A stretch of DNA of 64,000 bases, taken from contig CAZUCO010000003.1 of assembly GCA_964619585.1 (NCBI GenBank), positions 62,001 to 126,000 on the forward strand, written 5' to 3'. A program made the position numbers and the translations under genes. Below the pieces are notes generated by a model that saw only the letters and a list, made by a program, of their open reading frames with translations, searched no databases and was not told the origin of the DNA. Positions 51,132-59,020 of this stretch are shown piece after piece (within the stretch, counting starts at the first letter, position 1; the number at the start of each line of letters is the position of its first letter). The stretch comes from JASLCR01 sp964619585. GTDB taxonomy: Bacteria; Patescibacteriota; Saccharimonadia; Saccharimonadales; Saccharimonadaceae.

Positions 51132-51655
51132 GGTCGCTGGTAGTCGTCTACAAGACGTACAATATCTTCTTCGTCAGATAGACGCGCCGAGTCAACGTGT
51201 TGCCAGATCTCGGCCACAATCGCATATTCATCACCGGCCTGGAATCTGTGTCGCTCCCCCGCTTCAAACTGCACACTTTCACCTATCTGTGCCTGATGGG
51301 TTTCACCCGGCTCATCTGTCAGTGATCTGTTATACGTACCGCCCGTTAGAAAGCGCCAGCGTTCAGCACGACGATGATGATACTGCCAGCTCAGTCGTTG
51401 ATGCGGTAGAAAAAGTAAGAACTTCGGACTGAGCTCAATAGTAGGATCGCCGAGACACGCCTCCTCATAAGAAAGCCCCGGAAAGAACTGCTCAACAAAA
51501 CGTTTTGCATCTTCTTTTACGAACCGGTAGTACGCGCCCCAAGGCTTGTCTTCGTTTATCTCAACTAGCTGATACCCCTCGGCATCAATCATGTCTCTCA
51601 TGATCTTGCAGGCTTCCGCCTTGTCTGCATCTGCCGCAATAATAGGCACCGACAT
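51128..51655 (-). CDS. Cupin protein, type II phosphomannose isomerase-like
   Basis: 175 aa. KPWGAYYRF, LSWQYHHRRAERWRFLTGG and EAGERHRFQAGDEYAIVAEI plus EEDIVRLVDDYQR match the cupin isomerase domain of ManC-type proteins, with metal-binding His/Glu. It would interconvert fructose-6-P and mannose-6-P or a related sugar phosphate. Its ATG shares bases with the stop of the upstream isomerase gene. Confidence 0.82.
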   Translation of the reverse strand: MSVPIIAADADKAEACKIMRDMIDAEGYQLVEINEDKPWGAYYRFVKEDAKRFVEQFFPGLSYEEACLGDPTIELSPKFLLFLPHQRLSWQYHHRRAERWRFLTGGTYNRSLTDEPGETHQAQIGESVQFEAGERHRFQAGDEYAIVAEIWQHVDSARLSDEEDIVRLVDDYQRP

Positions 51656-52686
51656 TAGCCGAGTTCTTTCTTGAGTTTCTCTACTAACTCCACGGGGCTT
51701 GGATCAACCCCATTCAGAATGCCGAGGTATAGTGACACGAAGTCACCAAACAGCACCAAAAACAGCAGCTGCTCAATCTCCGTCTCACCCCTAGCCTCTA
51801 CACGAATCGCCTTCGGTCGCATACCAGATAGCAAACGATCACCAACTTCAAATCGCTGCAATACTCTGGGGTGTTCAAACGATGAAATGAGATCAATCAC
51901 CGCAAACGGCTTCTCTACAGGGTGTGAGCTCCACCCAATAAATTCATTGTGGTCAAACTCAGGCAGTATCCCATGCCATGAAGTGTTTTTGCTGCTTTCG
52001 TTGAAGCTAATCTTCCACTTATACGCAGCCGGCGCCATCTTTGGACCACCATAGACAATTGGTGTTTTGCCAACAAGCTGCAATGCGAGCTGTTTTGCCG
52101 GGTTGCTCTCAAGAGGCGTCGTCACCTCCCACTGCACTACTGCAGATTTCAAATGCTCAGCTGCAGCCGCCAAGCTATCGAGGCTTTGCTGAGGGGCAAG
52201 TCCAAAACCAACAAGTAGTTCGACCAGCGCACGATACGCATAAAAAACTGCCATTCTTGGCTGCACAGCTTTTGGTACTTCAACATATGTATCGTCGTGT
52301 GCACGAGCATCCTCAAGCAACTTTCCACCACCTGCAAGTACGGCTATCATTGCACCCTTTTCACGAGCCTTACCAAGTGCTTCAAGAGTTTCTTCGGTAT
52401 TCCCTGAATAACTACCCGCTATCACCAGCGTATTTTCATCAACAAATGCTGGTATATCATATTGCTTCGAGAGCACAAAAGGCACCTGTATCACTGGAAA
52501 AATCGTTGCCAACTCCGCCTGTAAGGCGCTGCCACCCATACCGCTATAGACAACCTTTGTGATCTCACGAGCTGGGGTAAGTGTACCAATACCAAAATCA
52601 TGTAGTAATTGCTCAGGGGTTGCCGCAGCAAGTCCAAGCGCACCCGATCGGTCACGCTGGGCAATTACATTCATATCATCAAGCAT
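51655..52686 (-). CDS. Bifunctional phosphoglucose/phosphomannose isomerase (SIS fold)
   Basis: 343 aa from ATG 52686, chosen because GGAGG lies 5 nt upstream of it; a GTG four codons earlier is inside the ribosome site. Two SIS domains: VVYSGMGGSALQAEL, AGSYSGNTEETLEAL, then FNESSKNTSWHGILPEFDHNEFIGW with the catalytic Glu/His. Family members work on glucose-6-P and mannose-6-P. TATACT is found in the leader. Operon with the cupin isomerase. Confidence 0.92.
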   Translation of the reverse strand: MLDDMNVIAQRDRSGALGLAAATPEQLLHDFGIGTLTPAREITKVVYSGMGGSALQAELATIFPVIQVPFVLSKQYDIPAFVDENTLVIAGSYSGNTEETLEALGKAREKGAMIAVLAGGGKLLEDARAHDDTYVEVPKAVQPRMAVFYAYRALVELLVGFGLAPQQSLDSLAAAAEHLKSAVVQWEVTTPLESNPAKQLALQLVGKTPIVYGGPKMAPAAYKWKISFNESSKNTSWHGILPEFDHNEFIGWSSHPVEKPFAVIDLISSFEHPRVLQRFEVGDRLLSGMRPKAIRVEARGETEIEQLLFLVLFGDFVSLYLGILNGVDPSPVELVEKLKKELG

Positions 52687-52835
52687 ACTATCCTCCACAA
52701 TTTCATCTAATCTTTATCTAGTATATCGAACCTTCGCCCCTAAACCCACCCGTAGTACTCATCACTTTACTCGCTCTGCGATTTTGTGATACAGTACTAC
52801 ATAAAGAAGCATAAGAATATTCTAGGGGTGGAACG

Positions 52836-53315
52836 ATGGCAGACGAACCAAAAACACAACAACCGATGAGCGATGACCAAGAATTGGCAAAAGTTCTTGC
52901 TGGCGTCTCTCAAGAAGCTGACGAAGCAGCGGTGCAACCGCTTACTCCGCCGGCTCCATTGCCAGATCCTGTTGTTGATGAGCCAGCCACAGAAGAGCCC
53001 GTGACACCTCTTGTTGAGCCAACAGTACCTGAGGTCACCGAGCCTACTCTGTCAGCTACTCCTGCCGTTAGTGGTGACCTCGATGGCATTAAGCTCGAGG
53101 CGCTCAACGAACTTCGTCCACTCGTCGACAAGCTCGATGTCAGCCCTGAGGAAAAATTTGATACATACCTACTCTTACTCCGCTCTACCGACGATCGTGA
53201 TCTCATCGCACCAGCTCACGAAGCCGCCAAAGGCATCGCTGATGAAGCTCGTCGTGCTCAGGCACTTCTTGATATCATCAAGGAAATTGACTTCCTTTCT
53301 CAGCCAAAACAATAA
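52836..53315 (+). CDS. Acidic Pro-rich protein with helical C-terminal domain
   Basis: 159 aa. Residues 1-80 are Pro/Glu/Val/Thr-rich and disordered. The C-terminal 75 residues (LEALNELRPLVDKLDVSPEEKFDTYLLLL, AHEAAKGIADEARRAQALLDIIKE) form a compact helical domain that I do not recognise. GGGGTGGA lies before ATG. Followed by a strong terminator. Function unknown. Confidence 0.65.
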   Translation: MADEPKTQQPMSDDQELAKVLAGVSQEADEAAVQPLTPPAPLPDPVVDEPATEEPVTPLVEPTVPEVTEPTLSATPAVSGDLDGIKLEALNELRPLVDKLDVSPEEKFDTYLLLLRSTDDRDLIAPAHEAAKGIADEARRAQALLDIIKEIDFLSQPKQ

Positions 53316-53329
53316 GAGCTTTCTTCACC

Positions 53330-53358
53330 AAAAAAGACTGCGCACAGCAGTCTTTTTT
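53330..53358. terminator. Bidirectional terminator between acidic protein gene and groL
   Basis: AAAAAAGACTGC (53330-53341) and GCAGTCTTTTTT (53347-53358) form a perfect 12-bp stem with a 5-nt loop; A and T runs on both sides provide U tracts in both directions for the convergent genes. Confidence 0.95.
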
Positions 53359-53375
53359 GATAACTATTACTTAGC

Positions 53376-55019
53376 TTACATCATCCCAGGCATGCCACCA
53401 CCCATTGGCATCTGCGGTTCTTCCTTTTCAGGAATGTCCACCACAAGCGCACCCATGGTCGCAGCAGTTGAGGCAATAGAGACTGCGTTTTGCACCGCCT
53501 CCTTGGTAACTCGAGTTGGATCGATGACGCCGTCTTTTTTGACGTCGACAAGCCCCGCTTCTGGCTTCATGACATTGACACCAAACCCAGCTTTGCCACC
53601 TTCAACTTGTGCAAGCAATGCTTCACTGTTCAGTCCAGCATTGGCTGTAATCTGGAGGAATGGCTGCTTCAGCGCATTTTTGAGAATCTGGCGACCAGCC
53701 GCAACACTATCTGCACCGTCAGCCTTCAGCTTGTCCGACAGATTGACCAGGGTCACTCCACCACCAGCCACGATTCCTTCAGTGAGAGCAGCCTTTGTGG
53801 CGGCAACTGCGTCATCAACACGGAATTTCTTTTCATCAATCTCAGTTTCGGTTGCACCACCAACCTTGATCACGGCCACCTTACCAGAGAGAGCTGCTGC
53901 ACGTTTTTCGTACTGCTCCTTCTCGTACTCACTGGTTGCATTTTCAGCCTGAGCAACAATCTGTGTGATGCGTGCACGGATAGCCTTGTCTGTGCCATCA
54001 CCTTCGATGATCGTCGTTTCATCCTTGCCAACAATAATCTTGCGCGCGCCACCTACTACCTCAAGGCCAACATTTTCAAATGTCAGTCCTTGATCCTCTG
54101 AGATCACTTGAGCACCCGTCAGTACAGCCATATCAGCCATAACTTCCTTGCGGCGATCACCAAAGCTTGGCGCCTTCACCACAACGGTATTGAGAACACC
54201 TTTGAGTTTGTTGAGTACCAAGATACTGAGCGCTTCACCATCTACCTCATCGGCAACCAACACAATATCTTTCTTGCCAGCCTGCGCTAGCTTCTCGATA
54301 AGCGGTAGTAGTTCCTGAGCAGTCGAAATCTTCTTATCGGTGATCACAATCGATGGCTTTTCGTACACGGCCTCTTGACGTCCAGCGTCAGTGACAAAGA
54401 ACGGCGATGCCCAGCCCTTGTCGAGACTGAAGCCTTCAACTACTTCACTCTCCATCTCAAGACCTTGGCCAGCCTCAACAGTCACGACACCGTCTTTGCC
54501 TACCTTCTCAATAACATCGGCGATAAGCCTTCCGATTGTCTCGTCACCTGCCGAAATAGTCGCCACTTCGGCTACGCGCTCGGTTTTGCCTTCAATACTT
54601 TCGGTCAAACCATCAAGCGCAGCAACCACTTCTTTGCCTGCCTCTTCGATGCCTCGCTTCAGTTCCATCGGGTTGTGACCCGCCGCGATGAGGCGGTTTG
54701 CCTCTTTGAGAATCTGATAGGTCAGCACGGTCACGGTTGTTGTACCATCACCAGCAACTTTATTAAGCTTTGAAGCAGCTTGTTTGATGAGCTCAGCGCC
54801 AACTTTGTACCCGAGTGTTTCGTCATCATTCTCTGGTAGATCCACACCTTCAGCGACGGTTACACCATCATGTGTCACTGTCGGACCACCATAGCCCTTC
54901 GCAATCACCACATTACGACCCTTAGGACCATAAGTGACCTTTACCGCGTCGTATAACGCTTTTGCGCCACCGAGCACTCGCTCTCTTGCATCATCATCAT
55001 AAAACACTTTCTTCGCCAT
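53376..55019 (-). CDS. groL: Chaperonin GroEL
   Basis: 547 aa. Equatorial nucleotide site YGPKGRNVVI and GDGTTTVTVL, apical and intermediate segments, and the Gly/Met-rich tail ending MPMGGGMPGMM. It folds client proteins in a double ring with GroES. AGGAG is 8 nt before ATG. A 53-aa membrane peptide gene lies between groS and groL. Controlled through the CIRCE element upstream of groS. Confidence 0.98.
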   Translation of the reverse strand: MAKKVFYDDDARERVLGGAKALYDAVKVTYGPKGRNVVIAKGYGGPTVTHDGVTVAEGVDLPENDDETLGYKVGAELIKQAASKLNKVAGDGTTTVTVLTYQILKEANRLIAAGHNPMELKRGIEEAGKEVVAALDGLTESIEGKTERVAEVATISAGDETIGRLIADVIEKVGKDGVVTVEAGQGLEMESEVVEGFSLDKGWASPFFVTDAGRQEAVYEKPSIVITDKKISTAQELLPLIEKLAQAGKKDIVLVADEVDGEALSILVLNKLKGVLNTVVVKAPSFGDRRKEVMADMAVLTGAQVISEDQGLTFENVGLEVVGGARKIIVGKDETTIIEGDGTDKAIRARITQIVAQAENATSEYEKEQYEKRAAALSGKVAVIKVGGATETEIDEKKFRVDDAVAATKAALTEGIVAGGGVTLVNLSDKLKADGADSVAAGRQILKNALKQPFLQITANAGLNSEALLAQVEGGKAGFGVNVMKPEAGLVDVKKDGVIDPTRVTKEAVQNAVSIASTAATMGALVVDIPEKEEPQMPMGGGMPGMM

Positions 55020-55021
55020 TC

Positions 55022-55183
55022 TTATATCTCCTTTTCTTGCGCTTCGTGAGCCTTCATCTTTAATTCAAGGTCAGCAATCTTTTTGCTTTGTCGACGTACC
55101 ATCACCAATATTGCGCTCAACACCACTATCAATACTGCGCAAAATACGACGACGAAGAATTGCTGTAGTATTTCAAGTGTCAT
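55022..55183 (-). CDS. 53-residue membrane peptide inside the groESL operon
   Basis: MTLEILQQFF, then a hydrophobic helix (VVVFCAVLIVVLSAILVMV), then a charged helical tail (RRQSKKIADLELKMKAHEA). Its ATG overlaps the groS stop (ATGA) and its last codons contain the groL ribosome site. The single helix plus cytoplasmic coiled-coil-like tail resembles small membrane scaffold peptides. It would be induced with the chaperonin. Function unknown. Confidence 0.75.
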   Translation of the reverse strand: MTLEILQQFFVVVFCAVLIVVLSAILVMVRRQSKKIADLELKMKAHEAQEKEI

Positions 55184-55443
55184 AGCGTCCCAAGTACATC
55201 TTCTTCTTTAACGATCAAATATTCTGTACCGTCGATTTTGATCTCAGTTGTGGAGTATTCTTTGTATAGAATACGATCGCCTTTTTTAATTGTCTGTACA
55301 TCAGGTCCAATCGCCTCAACTTTTGCAACTACCGGCTTCTCTTTTGCATTATCTGGAAGATAAAGCCCCGAAGCAGTCTTTGTCTGCGCTTCTTCACGCA
55401 CCGCCACGAGACGATCAGCCAGAGGTTTGATAGGTGAACTCAT
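55180..55443 (-). CDS. groS: Co-chaperonin GroES
   Basis: 87 aa. IKPLADRLVAVREEAQTKTA, the mobile loop region SGLYLPDNAKEKP, and GDRILYKEYSTTEIKIDGTEY (61-81) followed by LIVKEEDVLGTL match GroES. It caps the GroEL cavity. GGAGG lies 7 nt before ATG. CIRCE is 51 nt upstream. Confidence 0.97.
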   Translation of the reverse strand: MSSPIKPLADRLVAVREEAQTKTASGLYLPDNAKEKPVVAKVEAIGPDVQTIKKGDRILYKEYSTTEIKIDGTEYLIVKEEDVLGTL

Positions 55444-55493
55444 GATTTATCCTCCGTTTTTTACAACTTGTACTCTTATTGTAGCCAAACAAT

Positions 55494-55520
55494 TTAGCAC
55501 TCGTCAAGCGCGAGTGCTAA
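55494..55520. promoter_or_regulatory. CIRCE element (HrcA operator) of groESL
   Basis: TTAGCACTC-N9-GAGTGCTAA, an exact match to the CIRCE consensus, 51 nt before the groS start. It predicts HrcA repression relieved by heat or unfolded protein. hrcA itself is not in the window. Confidence 0.97.
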
Positions 55521-55558
55521 TGTCGCAGTCGAAGCCCTCCTGCAGTATACTGATAGAT

Positions 55559-56482
55559 ATGCAGCATTTTCTCCAATCCGATGCTTGGCGGCAATTCCAG
55601 CAGGCCATTGGTCGTACACCGGTCTCAGATCACGGTGATGGCTGGTCATATACTGCCTACCTTGAAAAGGGCTCAGGAAACACTCGACTCTACGTACCAT
55701 ACGGCCCTAGTCTTGATATTCCCGAAAAGTTCCCAGATGCACTCTCCTCCCTCAAGAAAAAGGCAGTTGAGAGCGATGCCACATTCCTAAGGATAGAGCC
55801 AACTTTCCCTCTCGATCGAGCACTGCTTCGTCATAGTGGCTTCAAGCCGGTCACCTACCAGCAACTCAACCCTAGTCACACTCTGGTAATTGATCTCGCC
55901 CAGTCAGAACAAGACATCTTGAGGCAGATGAACCAAAACAGCCGCAACCTAACCAGAAACTACCAGAATAAGGGTCTCGAAATCATCGAATCACAAGATC
56001 CTAAGGATGTATCAATACTAACCTCACTCTTAAGAGGTGTTGCTAGTCGCAACGGCATCACTCCCCACTCCGATAGGTACTTCATACAGCAAGCGGAGGT
56101 ACTCTTCCCGCTCGACGCCGCTCGATTGTTCTACGTCACACACCAAGGAACACCAATTGCTGCCGCACTTGTCTACGACTCTAATACAACTCGCTACTAC
56201 GCACATGCCGCTGCAGATGATGCTTTCCGAAAATTATCAGCCGGTACAGCACTGGTCGGCTATATGATTCTTGATGCCAAAAAGCGTGGCTTAGAGCAGT
56301 TTGATCTCTATGGTATCACTCCCCCTGATGCCAAGAATCATCCATGGCAAGGCTTCACAAAATTCAAGAAATCGTTTGGAGGTACCGAGGTTAGCTTTGG
56401 CGGTACCTGGGACCTACCCCTCAAGCCACTCGCCTATCACGTCTATCGTACGTATCAGACGCTTCGCCGACGCCTCAAGTAG
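55559..56482 (+). CDS. FemX/FemAB-type aminoacyltransferase
   Basis: 307 aa from ATG 55559; TATACT (55546-55551) ends exactly 7 nt before it. Two GNAT-like halves: the N-terminal LYVPYGPSLDIPEKF region and the C-terminal ALVYDSNTTRYYAHAAADDAF ... FDLYGITPPDAKNHPWQGFTKFKKSFGG (late motif of FemXAB). These enzymes add amino acids from aminoacyl-tRNA to the peptidoglycan stem peptide, building cross-bridges. It converges with the murE-like gene, which also acts on the stem peptide. Confidence 0.87.
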   Translation: MQHFLQSDAWRQFQQAIGRTPVSDHGDGWSYTAYLEKGSGNTRLYVPYGPSLDIPEKFPDALSSLKKKAVESDATFLRIEPTFPLDRALLRHSGFKPVTYQQLNPSHTLVIDLAQSEQDILRQMNQNSRNLTRNYQNKGLEIIESQDPKDVSILTSLLRGVASRNGITPHSDRYFIQQAEVLFPLDAARLFYVTHQGTPIAAALVYDSNTTRYYAHAAADDAFRKLSAGTALVGYMILDAKKRGLEQFDLYGITPPDAKNHPWQGFTKFKKSFGGTEVSFGGTWDLPLKPLAYHVYRTYQTLRRRLK

Positions 56483-56494
56483 CTTACTGCTCCT

Positions 56495-57829
56495 CTACTC
56501 CCCGGTATCAGAATCTGTAGTTTGCTTTTTGTCATGACCTTTCATAGCCACAAGCTCACGTACCACAGCCGCATCATTCCACGGCTCTTTCTTGCCATTG
56601 ATGATCCGGTACTGTTCATGACCCATGCCAGTGATAAGGATGATGTCGCCCTTCTTAGCCACATCAAGCGCTTTCTGAATCGCTTCTCGACGATCGGCAA
56701 TCTCAGTTGTTTTCACCGCCCCACCTTTTGTCTGCTCAATTCCTTCATAAACCTGAGCACGAATCGCAGCTGGATCTTCAAAGTAACTTTCTTCATCAGT
56801 CAAAATAATCCTGTCTGCTGCTTTGGCCGCAATCTCGCCCATAATCGGACGCTTGCCCTTATCACGATCACCAGTCGCGCCAAACACTAGGACAACTCTT
56901 TGTTTAGTCACCTCTTTGGCAGCAGTCAGTAACTTCTCAAGCGCATCGGGAGTATGCGCGTAGTCTACAACGACATCAAACGGAGTATCCACCTCTACTC
57001 TCTCAAACCGACCTGGAATTGCCTCAAGGTTTGCAACACCTTCTTGAATATCAGCAAGTTTGACACCAAGGAGATACGCGACACTTGCCGCGGCGACCAT
57101 GTTGTACGCATTAAATTCACCCGGGAGATTTGTCGCAAGCTCAAGCTTTGTCTGATGATCAATTGTCACAAATGCCTCGGTACCTTTACGATATAACTTG
57201 ACTTTATCGAGTCGCGCTTCGGCATCTTGATATTTGCCATAGGTAATCTTCTGGATCCCCGCTGCGTATGTATCGAAGTATTCAAACCACTCGTCATCTC
57301 TGTTGAGTACGATATAGTTTGGTGTACGAGCAAACAGCTTTGCCTTAGTAGCCGCGTATTGTTCCATCGTCTTATGGTAGTCCAAGTGATCTTGCGTAAG
57401 GTTGGTCATCACGGCAACCTCAACCGGAACAGAGTCAAGCTTGTGTTGATCGATCGCATGTGACGGAAACTCCATCACAACATAGTCAACCTTAGCTTTT
57501 TTTGCAGCTCTAAAAAACCGCTGCATATGTGAGGTGGTACCGACCGTAGCATTGAGGTCATTCACCTTCGACTCACCAACCATTTCGATCATAGCTGTGG
57601 AAAACATCGCCGTCTTAAAGCCTGCTTCCTTCAGTATCTCGTTGATAAAATTCACCGTAGTCGTCTTGCCGTTCGTACCTGTCACGCCAATCACCTTGAG
57701 AGTTCTGGCAGGATTGCCGTAACGCAAACTTATTGCACGAGAACGAACCTTACGATAATGATCTTCAATAACTGGCACTACTCCACTTGGCAGCGTCTGA
57801 CGCACAATTTTCACCAACCTATCCTTCAT
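56495..57829 (-). CDS. murE: MurE-like UDP-MurNAc-peptide ligase
   Basis: 444 aa. ATP loop GVTGTNGKTTTVNF, carbamylated-Lys region YAATKAKLF, and C-terminal VVDYAHTPDALEKLL. The motif that in meso-diaminopimelate enzymes reads D-N-P-R is E-E-S-Y here (TDEESYFEDP). The N-terminal UDP-binding domain is reduced to about 45 residues. It adds the third stem-peptide amino acid; the changed motif argues against ordinary diaminopimelate recognition. TAAAAT (57837-57842) ends 7 nt before ATG. Confidence 0.85.
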   Translation of the reverse strand: MKDRLVKIVRQTLPSGVVPVIEDHYRKVRSRAISLRYGNPARTLKVIGVTGTNGKTTTVNFINEILKEAGFKTAMFSTAMIEMVGESKVNDLNATVGTTSHMQRFFRAAKKAKVDYVVMEFPSHAIDQHKLDSVPVEVAVMTNLTQDHLDYHKTMEQYAATKAKLFARTPNYIVLNRDDEWFEYFDTYAAGIQKITYGKYQDAEARLDKVKLYRKGTEAFVTIDHQTKLELATNLPGEFNAYNMVAAASVAYLLGVKLADIQEGVANLEAIPGRFERVEVDTPFDVVVDYAHTPDALEKLLTAAKEVTKQRVVLVFGATGDRDKGKRPIMGEIAAKAADRIILTDEESYFEDPAAIRAQVYEGIEQTKGGAVKTTEIADRREAIQKALDVAKKGDIILITGMGHEQYRIINGKKEPWNDAAVVRELVAMKGHDKKQTTDSDTGE

Positions 57830-57864
57830 ATGATCTATTTTAGCACTGGTATACTATTAGAAGA

Positions 57865-58950
57865 ATGAAAATACTGGGAATAGAATCAAGTTGCGACGAG
57901 ACCGCGGCTGCGATTGTCGAGGACGGCAACCGTTTGCTTTCAAATGTCGTCAACTCACAGATAGACATTCACAAAGAGTATGGTGGTGTTGTACCAGAGG
58001 TGGCGGCACGTAGTCATCTCGAGGTTATTAACCCCGTTATCCGTCAAGCTCTCGATCAAGCGCACCTAACATGGAACGATATTGATGCAATCGCGGTTAC
58101 TCATGCGCCCGGGCTCATTGGCTCCCTTCTCGTCGGTACACTCACCGCGCGAACACTTGCTCTACTTCACAACAAGCCACTTTATCCTATTCATCACGTC
58201 GAAGCCCACGTATACGCCAACTTCATTACAGAACAATCGCCCAACCTTCATTTCACTCTGCCATCATCACAGCCTGTATTCCCTATGCTCGCTCTTATCG
58301 TCTCTGGTGGTCATTCACAGCTGGTGCTTTTTCGCGATCATGGCGACTACGAACTACTTGGCCAGACTCAAGATGATGCCGTCGGAGAAGCCTTTGATAA
58401 AGTAGCGAAGATACTGGGCCTCCCCTACCCTGGCGGGCCATCGATCGCCGAAGCGGCCTCACAAGGCAATCCAACTGCGTATCAACTTCCTATTGCCAAG
58501 CTCAGTGATCCATACAACTTTAGCTTCTCAGGCCTTAAGACAGCTGTTCTGAGGGCCGTTCAGCGCGAAGTAGGTGTCGATACCACTTTTCCTTCGCATG
58601 AGCTCAGAGAGCGCCTTAGCGATGCTCAGCGATACGACTTCGCAGCAAGTTTTCAATATACTGCCGTCAAAACACTGGTTAACACAACCATGCGCGCGGT
58701 CGAGCAACATCAGCCCAAATCAGTTGTAATTGCCGGTGGTGTGGCCGCAAATCAAGAGCTTCGCCACCAACTTGCAGAGCGTCTACCCTTCCCTATGCAA
58801 TATGCGCCCATTCAACTCTGTACCGACAACGCTGCGATGATTGCCTGTTTGGGCTATTACCGCGCTCAAGCCCTTAGCCCTACGAGTCCTTATCAGCTCA
58901 AGACTATTCCAAGCATATCGATGACCCAAACTGCATGGCATCACCTCTAG
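57865..58950 (+). CDS. tsaD: tRNA N6-adenosine threonylcarbamoyltransferase
   Basis: 361 aa. GIESSCDETAAAIVEDG start, metal motif HHVEAHVYAN (H-x3-H), VSGGHSQLV, and IAGGVAANQEL. It transfers the threonylcarbamoyl group to A37 of ANN-reading tRNAs with TsaB and TsaE, which are not in the window. TATACT lies 9 nt before ATG. Confidence 0.97.
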   Translation: MKILGIESSCDETAAAIVEDGNRLLSNVVNSQIDIHKEYGGVVPEVAARSHLEVINPVIRQALDQAHLTWNDIDAIAVTHAPGLIGSLLVGTLTARTLALLHNKPLYPIHHVEAHVYANFITEQSPNLHFTLPSSQPVFPMLALIVSGGHSQLVLFRDHGDYELLGQTQDDAVGEAFDKVAKILGLPYPGGPSIAEAASQGNPTAYQLPIAKLSDPYNFSFSGLKTAVLRAVQREVGVDTTFPSHELRERLSDAQRYDFAASFQYTAVKTLVNTTMRAVEQHQPKSVVIAGGVAANQELRHQLAERLPFPMQYAPIQLCTDNAAMIACLGYYRAQALSPTSPYQLKTIPSISMTQTAWHHL

Positions 58951-58955
58951 TCTTC

Positions 58956-59020
58956 ATGCTATACTGATGGGTAATATCAAGTGTGATACATCACTTTTCA
59001 CGTGATAAATTTTGGAAGAT
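58956..59020 (+). promoter_or_regulatory. valS promoter and short hairpin leader
   Basis: TGcTATACT near 58959-58964 gives an extended -10. The ~50-nt leader can form AAGTG(TG)AT-ac-ATCACTT and ends with GGAAG 3 nt before ATG. Too short for a T-box. Any regulatory role is unproven. Confidence 0.45.

Noticed and set aside
58956..59020. T-box riboswitch before valS
   Set aside because: The leader is about 50 nt and lacks a T-box sequence and specifier stem.
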